Shown piece after piece: positions 1 to 4,782 of a stretch of DNA of 6,500 bases. The stretch is from JAWLHU01 sp049325315 (GTDB lineage: Bacteria > Bacillota > Sulfobacillia > Symbiobacteriales > Symbiobacteriaceae). Position numbers and translations under genes: made by a program. The notes beneath the pieces are model-generated. The model did not search any database. It saw only the letters and a program-made list of their open reading frames with translations, and was not told where the DNA came from. Position 1 is the stretch's first letter, and every line of letters starts with the position of its first letter. Location: assembly GCA_049325315.1 (NCBI GenBank), contig JBMONB010000127.1, forward strand, positions 1 to 6,500, read 5' to 3'.

Positions 1-1044
1 GTCGACCTGGGCGCCGGGCACCTGAAGGTGGTCCAGATTCGCTGGACCCGCAACGGGCCCCGGCTGGAGAACTACGCCGTCTGTCCGCTCCCGTCCGGCA
101 TGATGCTGGAGGGGTCGGTGGTCAGCCCCGACCACCTGGGCGACCTGCTGAAGAAGGTGACCCAGGCGATGGGGCTGCGGCAGAACATGGTGGGGTGCAG
201 TGTCGGTGGGCCGGCGATTATGATGCGGTACCTGAACCTCCCCCGGGTGGGGCCGGAGGAGATGAAGGCGGCGATGAAGTTTGAGGCTCCGCAGCACCTG
301 CCGATTCCGGAGGAGCAGCTGGTCTACGACTTCTGCGTCGTGCCGGACGCCCCCGGGGTACCGGAGCACCAGGTGGCGGTCTTCCTGGCGGGGACGCAGA
401 AGCGGCTGGTGCAGGGCCACCTGGACTCCCTGTCCGGGGCGGGGCTGCGGTCGGATGCGGTGGAGCTGGACTGCCTCACGCTGCTCCGGGCGCTGGAGTG
501 GATGGGCGCCGTGCCGCACGAGTCGCCGCACCCGCTGGTGATGCTGGACTTCGGTGAGGTGGGCACCCGCATTGCCATCATCCGACATGGGGTGCCGATG
601 CTCTCCCGCACCATTCCGACGGGGATTTCGCACCTGCGCACCGCCATCGCCGACACGTTGGGCATCTCCATGTACGACGCTGAGCGGGCGCTGCGGCTGA
701 AGGGCGTCGAGGAGGACCTCGAGCTGGCCCCGGCTGTGGAGCCGTGGCTTGACTCCCTCATCGAGTCGATCGGGCGGTCGGTGGAGTTCTTCCTGATCCA
801 GCAGCGGGGCACGCACCTGGAGAAGGTCTTCCTCTCGGGCGGCGGGGCGATGCTGCCGGGGCTGCCCCGGGTGCTCTCGGACCGGCTGGCGCCTAATCTG
901 GGCCATCGGGCCGATGGTGAGCCGGTGACGTTGGACGAGATGGCCCTTTCGGGCATCGACATCAACCCGGCGCTCCTGCCGCAGGTCAACAACGTGGGTC
1001 CACTGCTGCTGACGGCCCTCGGGTCAGCCTTGAGGGAGGGATAG
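1..1044 (+). CDS. pilM: Type IV pilus assembly protein PilM (5' end cut by window)
   Basis: PilM is a cytoplasmic actin-like ATP-binding protein that docks on the N-terminal tail of PilN and links the pilus motor to the inner-membrane alignment complex. The reading frame is open from base 1, so the true start lies upstream; the GTG at 28 is internal. The first visible residues (VDLGAGHLKVV) are the phosphate-1 loop of the actin/FtsA fold. Counting from base 1, LDFGEVGTR at about 182-190 is the phosphate-2 loop, and SGGGAMLPG at about 279-287 is the adenosine-binding loop. The 347 visible residues suggest that only about ten are missing, since the family runs near 350. The gene ends TAG at 1042-1044, four bases before pilN. 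Motifs and the pilN/pilO neighbours make PilM more likely than FtsA or MreB. Confidence 0.93.
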   Translation, partial: VDLGAGHLKVVQIRWTRNGPRLENYAVCPLPSGMMLEGSVVSPDHLGDLLKKVTQAMGLRQNMVGCSVGGPAIMMRYLNLPRVGPEEMKAAMKFEAPQHLPIPEEQLVYDFCVVPDAPGVPEHQVAVFLAGTQKRLVQGHLDSLSGAGLRSDAVELDCLTLLRALEWMGAVPHESPHPLVMLDFGEVGTRIAIIRHGVPMLSRTIPTGISHLRTAIADTLGISMYDAERALRLKGVEEDLELAPAVEPWLDSLIESIGRSVEFFLIQQRGTHLEKVFLSGGGAMLPGLPRVLSDRLAPNLGHRADGEPVTLDEMALSGIDINPALLPQVNNVGPLLLTALGSALREG

Positions 1045-1048
1045 CGCG

Positions 1049-1675
1049 ATGTCTTCGATCAAGATCAACCTCCTGCTGAAGGAGTACGCCCCACCCCGCA
1101 AGGCGGGCAGGCTGGAGTGGGCGATTGCGGCGGCGCTGGCGCTGGCCACGGTGGCCGGCGGGGTCTACTATACCGGAGTCGCAGCCGAGGCGGCTGCCCT
1201 GGCCCGGCAGGCGGAGTCACAGGAGCGGCAGCTCCACCGGGTGACGGCGAAGCTGGCGGAGGCGGCGACGATCCGCCAGCGGGAGGAGCGGGTGGCCCGG
1301 GCAGAAGGCGAGCTGAAGGGGCTGGAGGGCCGGCACTGGTCGGGTGTCCTCCTCACCCTGCGGGACCTGACGCCGCAGCACGTTACCTGGCAGGCCCTGA
1401 ACATCGAAGGGGAGAGCATGACCCTGAAGGCATCGAGCCGGGGGCTGGTGGATGTGGCGCAGCTCTTCGCCGGGCTGATCACCTCGCCCGAGGTGGCGGA
1501 GGTCTCGCTCCGCTACGTGAACGAGGCGGGCATTCCGGTGCAGATGACGGCGGAGCAGGGCCAGCCTGTGCCCAAGCCCGAGGCGATTCGGCCGGCCGGG
1601 ACGTTCCGGCAGCTGGAGTTCGAGATCGTGATCACCCTGGTGCCGCAGGGGGGGAGGGTGTCGAATGGCGCTTAA
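1049..1675 (+). CDS. pilN: Type IV pilus inner-membrane protein PilN
   Basis: This 208-residue bitopic protein has the PilN layout. A short cytoplasmic tail carries INLL at residues 6-9, the family's PilM-binding motif; here it is followed by L-K-E-Y rather than the usual Pro. One transmembrane helix follows at about 24-42, then an Ala/Arg/Glu-rich coiled coil at about 46-93 and a ferredoxin-like domain at about 97-198. In the family, PilN binds PilM in the cytoplasm and pairs with PilO outside the membrane. The ATG at 1049 has a strong Shine-Dalgarno (GAGGGAGGG, 1032-1040) eight bases upstream, inside the end of pilM. The 3' end overlaps pilO by 11 bases, so translation is probably coupled. 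The assignment rests on layout, motif and gene order more than on conserved catalytic residues. Confidence 0.88.
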   Translation: MSSIKINLLLKEYAPPRKAGRLEWAIAAALALATVAGGVYYTGVAAEAAALARQAESQERQLHRVTAKLAEAATIRQREERVARAEGELKGLEGRHWSGVLLTLRDLTPQHVTWQALNIEGESMTLKASSRGLVDVAQLFAGLITSPEVAEVSLRYVNEAGIPVQMTAEQGQPVPKPEAIRPAGTFRQLEFEIVITLVPQGGRVSNGA

Positions 1676-2555
1676 GTCGAGGGAGAAGATGCTCCTCGGC
1701 GGACTCGCCCTGGTGGGCGGGGCCCTGGCCCTCTATATCCTGGTCCATGAACCCCTCACGACCCGTCGGGCGGAGGCTCGGGACCACCTGAACCAGGTGG
1801 AGGGGCAGCTGGACCAGGAGCAGCGCAAGCTCTCCCGGGAGGGCGACCTGGACGAGCGCAAGAGCCGGGTGGCAGCACGGGAGCACACCATCGACTCCTG
1901 GGTCCCGGGGAAGAACTCGGCTGCGCTTCTGATCTGGCACCTGAGCCAGGCGGAGCAGCTGAGCGGGGTTCAGATCCGGTCGATCGAGGCCGGCGAGAAG
2001 GAACTGGTCACCGTGTCGCCCGACGACAAGAAGGGGAAGGCTGCAGAAGGCAAGGCCACGGACGCCAAGGACGAGAAGGCGGCCAAAGCCAAGGATGCGA
2101 ATGCAGCCAAGGAGACGGCTGTTACCTCCCTGGTAGTGGTGCCGCTGGAGATGAAGCTCGACGGCAAGTTCGCCGAGCACCTGATCTTCAACCAGTACCT
2201 CGAGGACACGCCGCTCTTCCTTAACACCCACGGCATCGAACTGGTCCGCCAGGGTGACCTGCCCATCGACAAGGCGAGCAGGTTGGTGCAGGGCGGCAAC
2301 CCGTGGCTGGCCGGGGAGGTCCTGAGCCAGAGTCCACCGGTTGATGGGGTCTACAGGGTGAACCTGTACTTCAAGGCGGACAAGCCGGGCCAGTCCACCG
2401 ACGAGATGCACTTCGACAGCGAATCCGGCCGGATCGACCCGTTCGTGATGGATGCGGTCGATGAGTTCATCCGCTTCCTTCAGGCCTACTTCGCCGGCCA
2501 GCCGGGCGACGGCACTGGGCCGTCAGATCCATCCTCCCCACCCCAACTTGGGTAG
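1665..2555 (+). CDS. pilO: Type IV pilus inner-membrane protein PilO, with charged linker
   Basis: PilO is a bitopic membrane protein that heterodimerises with PilN to align the pilus machine. The 296-residue product has a short basic N-terminus, one transmembrane helix at about 9-27, a charged coiled coil at about 33-72, and a globular C-terminal region. It is longer than many PilO proteins (about 200 residues). The extra length is partly a Lys/Ala/Asp/Glu low-complexity stretch at about 120-150, inserted where the first half of the fold ends, and partly a Pro/Gly/Ser-rich tail at 280-296. The ATG at 1665 lies inside the end of pilN and has a G-rich ribosome site at 1648-1658. Sequence identity to PilO is weak by eye, so the call depends on topology and on pilM-pilN upstream. 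No pilP or pilQ follows. Confidence 0.8.
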   Translation: MALKSREKMLLGGLALVGGALALYILVHEPLTTRRAEARDHLNQVEGQLDQEQRKLSREGDLDERKSRVAAREHTIDSWVPGKNSAALLIWHLSQAEQLSGVQIRSIEAGEKELVTVSPDDKKGKAAEGKATDAKDEKAAKAKDANAAKETAVTSLVVVPLEMKLDGKFAEHLIFNQYLEDTPLFLNTHGIELVRQGDLPIDKASRLVQGGNPWLAGEVLSQSPPVDGVYRVNLYFKADKPGQSTDEMHFDSESGRIDPFVMDAVDEFIRFLQAYFAGQPGDGTGPSDPSSPPQLG

Positions 2556-2559
2556 GGAG
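2534..2559 (+). other. GC-rich imperfect hairpin over the pilO stop codon
   Basis: CTCCC (2534-2538) pairs with GGGAG (2555-2559) and CCCA (2542-2545) with TGGG (2549-2552), with a small internal mismatch between them. It spans the pilO stop codon. No T-run follows, so it is not a canonical intrinsic terminator. It could be a 3'-end stabilising structure or nothing; the right arm also contains the ribosome site of the small ORF starting at 2565. Confidence 0.3.
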
Positions 2560-2564
2560 CATCC

Positions 2565-2660
2565 ATGGCTGACAGGATTCTGCACCATAGGCGCATTTCA
2601 CGACAATTTTTGACCAGAAGTTTCGAACCAATGGGCGGCAGCTTACGTATTAGGATATGA
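2565..2660 (+). CDS. Possible small basic ORF downstream of pilO (31 aa)
   Basis: An ATG at 2565 opens a 31-codon frame ending TGA at 2658-2660. The product begins MADRILHHRRIS, carries seven Arg, and has no transmembrane segment or family I recognise. In its favour is a good Shine-Dalgarno (TAGGGAG, 2553-2559) five bases upstream that overlaps the pilO stop, so it could be translated as the last cistron of the pil operon. Against it, codons such as AGG, AGA, TTA, ATA and CGA are unlike those of the neighbours, base composition is that of an intergenic region, and short frames arise by chance. It may be a decayed gene remnant or noncoding. Confidence 0.22.
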   Translation: MADRILHHRRISRQFLTRSFEPMGGSLRIRI

Positions 2661-2683
2661 GGCAAAGACCTGACAGCGAACCG

Positions 2684-2692
2684 AAAGGGGGA
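2684..2692 (+). promoter_or_regulatory. Ribosome binding site fixing the GTG start at 2701
   Basis: AAAGGGGGA lies eight bases before the GTG at 2701. The alternative ATG at 2770 has no comparable site, so the longer form of the protein is preferred. Confidence 0.6.
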
Positions 2693-2700
2693 TTGTCCAG

Positions 2701-3150
2701 GTGGTTTCCAACCGGATTCCTGGCGGGAGGGCACTCCGCGCGACGCGCACCGCCGTAGACGCGAAGCTAATGGAGCGGAGCGGGCTAGACGAAGTCAGCC
2801 TGCGCAGGGTCCGGCGCGCGTTTCGAGAGCAGTGGAACCGCGCCCCCTTCGCCGAGAAGAAGGCGCTCGCCGAGGGGTCGATTTGCGGCCGCTACCGGTT
2901 CGTGACAGACCTCCTGCATGACGTGTGGGCACGGGAGACCTGGCGGCTCTGGCTCCGCTACATGGAGCACAGCGAGCGGGACATTGAGGAGATGCGGCAC
3001 GGCGAGTACCCGATCTCTCCATACAACGTGCGTCTGTTCAGCGCCCTGCTGGGAATCAAGGTCGACTTCCTCCTGATGGGAGCGTGGCCGATGAGCGATC
3101 ACGTGGGGGCGAACATTGATGCCTATCCCGCAACTGGAGCGCGGGCATAA
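2701..3150 (+). CDS. Uncharacterised protein with partial XRE-like C-terminal segment
   Basis: I do not recognise this 149-residue protein as a named family. The N-terminal half is strongly basic and Arg-rich (RRVRRAFREQWNR at 35-47), followed by a Trp-rich helix-like stretch around 75-87. Residues 91-127 read like the second half of a Cro/C1-type helix-turn-helix: an I-E-x-M-x-x-G-E turn, then a helix and ALLGIKVDFLLMG, matching the common pattern 'aLgvs.d.Ll.G'. The usual first two helices are not obvious, so DNA binding is only a guess. The GTG at 2701 is preferred over the ATG at 2770 because AAAGGGGGA (2684-2692) sits eight bases upstream. It appears to be its own transcription unit, ended by a strong terminator. 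No catalytic motif, signal peptide or membrane segment is visible. Confidence 0.7.
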   Translation: MVSNRIPGGRALRATRTAVDAKLMERSGLDEVSLRRVRRAFREQWNRAPFAEKKALAEGSICGRYRFVTDLLHDVWARETWRLWLRYMEHSERDIEEMRHGEYPISPYNVRLFSALLGIKVDFLLMGAWPMSDHVGANIDAYPATGARA

Positions 3151-3155
3151 AACGA

Positions 3156-3187
3156 AAAGGCGGTCACCCTGAGAGGTGGCCGCTTTT
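3156..3187 (+). terminator. Intrinsic terminator after the 149-aa gene
   Basis: Bases 3156-3168 pair with 3175-3187 in a 13-bp stem that includes two G-T wobbles (3159/3184 and 3164/3179) around the six-base loop CTGAGA. The GC-rich core GCGGTCACC / GGTGGCCGC is flanked by A-rich bases on the left and TTTT on the right, so the structure could work in both directions. It starts six bases after the TAA at 3148-3150 and ends 33 bases before the sir2 start. Confidence 0.85.
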
Positions 3188-3204
3188 CGCGCGCAGAATG
3201 ATCT

Positions 3205-3213
3205 GGTGAGGTG
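3205..3213 (+). promoter_or_regulatory. Ribosome binding site deciding the sir2 start
   Basis: GGTGAGGTG contains GAGGTG (3208-3213), a good match to the anti-Shine-Dalgarno, seven bases before the ATG at 3221. The ATG at 3215 is too close, and the in-frame GTG at 3176 lies inside the terminator stem. Confidence 0.7.
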
Positions 3214-3220
3214 CATGCCA

Positions 3221-3988
3221 ATGGATGCAGTCAGAGAGCTGGCCGAGGCGATGAAGCGGTCGAAGCATGCGGTGGTGCTGACAGGGGCGGGGGCGAGCAC
3301 CGAGTCGGGGCTGCCTGACTTCCGCTCGAAAGAAGGGCTCTGGAAGAATGTCGATCCGATGGCGCTGGCCTCCATGAGCGCCCTGCGGCGCAATCCCGTG
3401 GAGTTCTACCAGTTCTATCGGCACCGGCTGGCCCGCCTCTGGGGGGCACACCCAAACCCGGTGCACAAGGCGCTGGCAGCGATGCAGCGTGCGGGGCTGG
3501 TCAGGGCGCTGATCACGCAGAATGTGGACGGGCTGCACCAGGCCGCCGGCTCACCGGCGGTGATTGAGGTGCATGGCTCGCTGCGGGAATGTGTCTGCCT
3601 TGGGTGCGAGCGCCGGTTCGACAGCGCACTGATCGACGTGGAGGTGGAGAGCCCGGCCGATGTGCCGCGCTGTCCGGAGTGCAGGGGCATTCTGAAGCCG
3701 GGTGTGGTCCTCTTTGAAGAGTCCCTGCCGGTGGATGCGATCGAGGCGGCGCTCGATGCCGCCTACCAAGCCGACCTCTTTCTGGTGGTAGGGTCTTCGC
3801 TGGAGGTGGGGCCGGTCAACCAGCTGCCGGCGATCGCTGTCAGTGAGGGGGCCGACCTGGCGATCGTCAACCTGGAACCGACATACCTCGACAGACGGGC
3901 CCGGTGGGTGGTACGGGAAAAAGCCGGAGCGGCGCTGACTGCGTGCCTGCACCACCTGGGGCTGGAGGAGCGGGAGACGTCGCGGTAA
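3221..3988 (+). CDS. NAD-dependent protein deacylase, Sir2 family
   Basis: Sirtuins remove acyl groups from lysine side chains using NAD+, giving nicotinamide and O-acyl-ADP-ribose; this one should be cytoplasmic. With the start at 3221 the protein has 255 residues, a usual length for a bacterial single-domain sirtuin. Visible motifs in order: GAGAS (22-26) and PDFR (32-35) of the NAD-binding loop; QNVDGLH (100-106); the catalytic His in VHGS (H118); a zinc site of two CxxC pairs (C126/C129, C151/C154); GSSLEVGPVNQLP (191-203); and IVNLEP for ribose binding. The Tyr-x-x-Arg pair typical of class III desuccinylases (CobB, SIRT5) is not present: the region reads FYQFY, with Tyr where Arg would be. 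Deacetylation is therefore the likelier activity, though class cannot be settled by eye. Terminators on both sides suggest a single-gene unit. No acs or acetyltransferase gene is adjacent. Confidence 0.95.
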   Translation: MDAVRELAEAMKRSKHAVVLTGAGASTESGLPDFRSKEGLWKNVDPMALASMSALRRNPVEFYQFYRHRLARLWGAHPNPVHKALAAMQRAGLVRALITQNVDGLHQAAGSPAVIEVHGSLRECVCLGCERRFDSALIDVEVESPADVPRCPECRGILKPGVVLFEESLPVDAIEAALDAAYQADLFLVVGSSLEVGPVNQLPAIAVSEGADLAIVNLEPTYLDRRARWVVREKAGAALTACLHHLGLEERETSR

Positions 3989-4031
3989 GCGGAATATGCA
4001 CATCGGGTCTGCAATTCATACGCCAATGGTG

Positions 4032-4064
4032 AGGGTCTAGGGTATCCGCCCTAGACTCTATTTG
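4032..4064 (+). terminator. Intrinsic terminator after sir2
   Basis: Bases 4032-4042 pair with 4049-4059 in an 11-bp stem (core GTCTAGGG / CCCTAGAC, one G-T wobble) around the loop TATCCG, followed by a short T-rich tail, TATTTG. It lies about 43 bases after the sir2 stop and separates that gene from the nrdR control region. The tail is weak, so termination may be incomplete. Confidence 0.72.
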
Positions 4065-4078
4065 TAGGTCCTCAAAAA

Positions 4079-4150
4079 CAGACGAAAAGACAACCTACGA
4101 CGAGATTCGCGCGCCCAATGGCGGATTTCGGCAGACGAAAGAGGTTGTCT
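4079..4150. repeat. Direct plus inverted repeat element upstream of the nrdR promoter
   Basis: CAGACGAAA occurs at 4079-4087 and again at 4132-4140, 53 bp apart (about five helical turns). Each copy runs into one arm of a perfect 9-bp inverted repeat, AGACAACCT (4088-4096) and AGGTTGTCT (4142-4150). A small CGCC/GGCG hairpin (4112-4123) lies between the arms. The right arm overlaps the proposed -35 of nrdR. The left arm can also pair differently: ACCTAC (4094-4099) with GTAGGT (4064-4069). It could be an activator or repressor site, or an RNA structure if transcription enters from upstream. I recognise no known element, and it lacks the conserved cobalamin-riboswitch box. Confidence 0.5.
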
Positions 4151-4173
4151 ACCCCCATATGTGGTGGTAAAGT
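4145..4173 (+). promoter_or_regulatory. Candidate sigma-A promoter of nrdR-nrdJ
   Basis: TTGTCT (4145-4150) and TAAAGT (4168-4173) each match the -35 and -10 consensus at four of six positions and are separated by exactly 17 bp. Transcription would start near 4180. The spacer contains the first NrdR-like box, which supports this as the regulated promoter. Confidence 0.55.
4152..4167. promoter_or_regulatory. NrdR-box-like palindrome 1
   Basis: CCCCCATATGTGGTGG has the NrdR-box layout, an ATAT centre flanked by C-rich left and G-rich right arms (family consensus roughly acaCwAtATaTwGtgt). The core CCATATGTGG is nearly palindromic. It fills the spacer between the proposed -35 and -10, where bound NrdR would exclude RNA polymerase. 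The w positions are C/G here, as might be expected at high GC. Confidence 0.6.
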
Positions 4174-4184
4174 AGGACATGCCC

Positions 4185-4200
4185 ACCCCATATCTGGTGT
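4185..4200. promoter_or_regulatory. NrdR-box-like palindrome 2
   Basis: ACCCCATATCTGGTGT matches the NrdR-box consensus at 12 of 16 positions, with CACC...GGTG arms around ATAT. It lies 33 bp downstream of box 1 (about three helical turns), the paired, same-face arrangement typical of NrdR operators. It would cover the start of the transcript. Confidence 0.68.
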
Positions 4201-4201
4201 T

Positions 4202-4221
4202 TTACCCACAGATTATCCACA
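4202..4221 (+). promoter_or_regulatory. Tandem DnaA boxes in the nrdR leader
   Basis: TTATCCACA at 4213-4221 is a perfect match to the DnaA-box consensus TTATNCACA. TTACCCACA at 4202-4210 differs from it at one position, lies on the same strand, and starts 11 bp earlier, about one helical turn. They sit immediately after NrdR box 2 and before the nrdR ribosome site, at about +23 to +42 of the proposed transcript. This suggests DnaA binding at the operon; known DnaA control of nrdAB in Escherichia coli makes it plausible, but binding here is inferred. Confidence 0.55.
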
Positions 4222-4254
4222 CCCTCCTCTGGGTAGTTAACCGGGGGTCATGTT

Positions 4255-4701
4255 ATGAAGTGTCCTTACTGCGCTGCGGAATCGAAGGTCATTGAGTCCC
4301 GTCATACGGAAGAGGATGCGATCCGCCGGCGGCGTGAGTGCCTGGTCTGCGGCAGGCGTTTTAACACCATGGAGCGGCTCGAGGTCCCTCCGCTGATCGT
4401 GATCAAAAAAGATGGCCGGCGGGAGTCCTTTGACCGGAGCAAGCTGCTGAACGGTGTGCTGAGGGCCTGCGAGAAGCGGCCGGTTCCGCTGGAGGTTATC
4501 GAGAAGCTGGTCGATGAGGTGGAGCGTGACCTGCGCTCCTCGCTGGATAAGGAGGTGCCCTCTGTCATCATCGGGGAACGGGTGATGGACAGGCTCCGGC
4601 ACATTGACGGGGTCGCCTATGTGAGGTTCGCCTCCGTCTACCGTGAGTTCAAGGACCTCGGCGAGTTCCGGGAGCAGCTGGAACAATTACTCAAGTCTTA
4701 A
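4255..4701 (+). CDS. nrdR: Transcriptional repressor NrdR
   Basis: NrdR is the Zn-ribbon/ATP-cone repressor of ribonucleotide reductase genes; it senses the ATP/dATP balance through its cone and binds paired operator boxes. The 148-residue length is typical. The start MKCPYC is the family signature, and the zinc ribbon uses C3/C6 and C29/C32 (CLVCGRRF) with the Arg-rich DNA-contacting segment RRRRE between. The ATP-cone spans about 46-136, including VIKKDGRRESF (49-59), ACEKRPV (71-77) and VAYVRFASVYREF (120-132). The ATG at 4255 has GGGGG (4243-4247) seven bases upstream; the out-of-frame ATG at 4250 is not used. It is followed after 81 bases by nrdJ with no clear terminator between, so the two probably share a transcript. 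The boxes upstream suggest autoregulation. Confidence 0.97.
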   Translation: MKCPYCAAESKVIESRHTEEDAIRRRRECLVCGRRFNTMERLEVPPLIVIKKDGRRESFDRSKLLNGVLRACEKRPVPLEVIEKLVDEVERDLRSSLDKEVPSVIIGERVMDRLRHIDGVAYVRFASVYREFKDLGEFREQLEQLLKS

Positions 4702-4768
4702 CAAGCTGGTCACCGACCTGCACCCCGGGAAGGCAGGCCAGGCAACCGGCGTTATAGAGAGAACTTAC

Positions 4769-4776
4769 AGGGAGGG
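4769..4776 (+). promoter_or_regulatory. Ribosome binding site fixing the TTG start of nrdJ
   Basis: AGGGAGGG lies six bases before the TTG at 4783. No in-frame ATG or GTG near it would keep the conserved N-terminal residues, so the strong site decides for TTG. Confidence 0.7.
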
Positions 4777-4782
4777 CCGGCA

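Noticed and set aside
1117..1791. Second + strand frame of 224 codons across pilN/pilO
   Set aside because: Its product is Gly/Ala/Arg/Pro low complexity, typical of a shifted frame in GC-rich coding DNA, and pilN in the other frame has clear topology and a ribosome site.
1632..2411. Minus-strand open frame of 259 codons opposite pilO
   Set aside because: It overlaps a well-supported pilO with coupled translation signals and shows no domain of its own.
2610..2656. TTGACC at 2610-2615 as -35 of a promoter for the 149-aa gene, with TATTAG or TAGGAT as -10
   Set aside because: No acceptable -10 lies 16-18 bp away; the AT-rich hexamers are more than 30 bp downstream.
2628..4121. CCAATGG heptamer at 2628, 3218, 4023 and 4115, mostly between genes
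   Set aside because: The copies share little flanking sequence, spacing or orientation logic, and one lies at the sir2 start; it is too short to claim as a motif.
4202..4221. Replication origin
   Set aside because: Only two DnaA boxes and no AT-rich unwinding region or dnaA/dnaN neighbour; a regulatory role is more likely.
4064..4254. Cobalamin riboswitch upstream of nrdR-nrdJ
   Set aside because: B12-dependent RNRs make this worth checking, but there is no conserved B12-box sequence and the gap is filled by a promoter, NrdR-like boxes and DnaA boxes.
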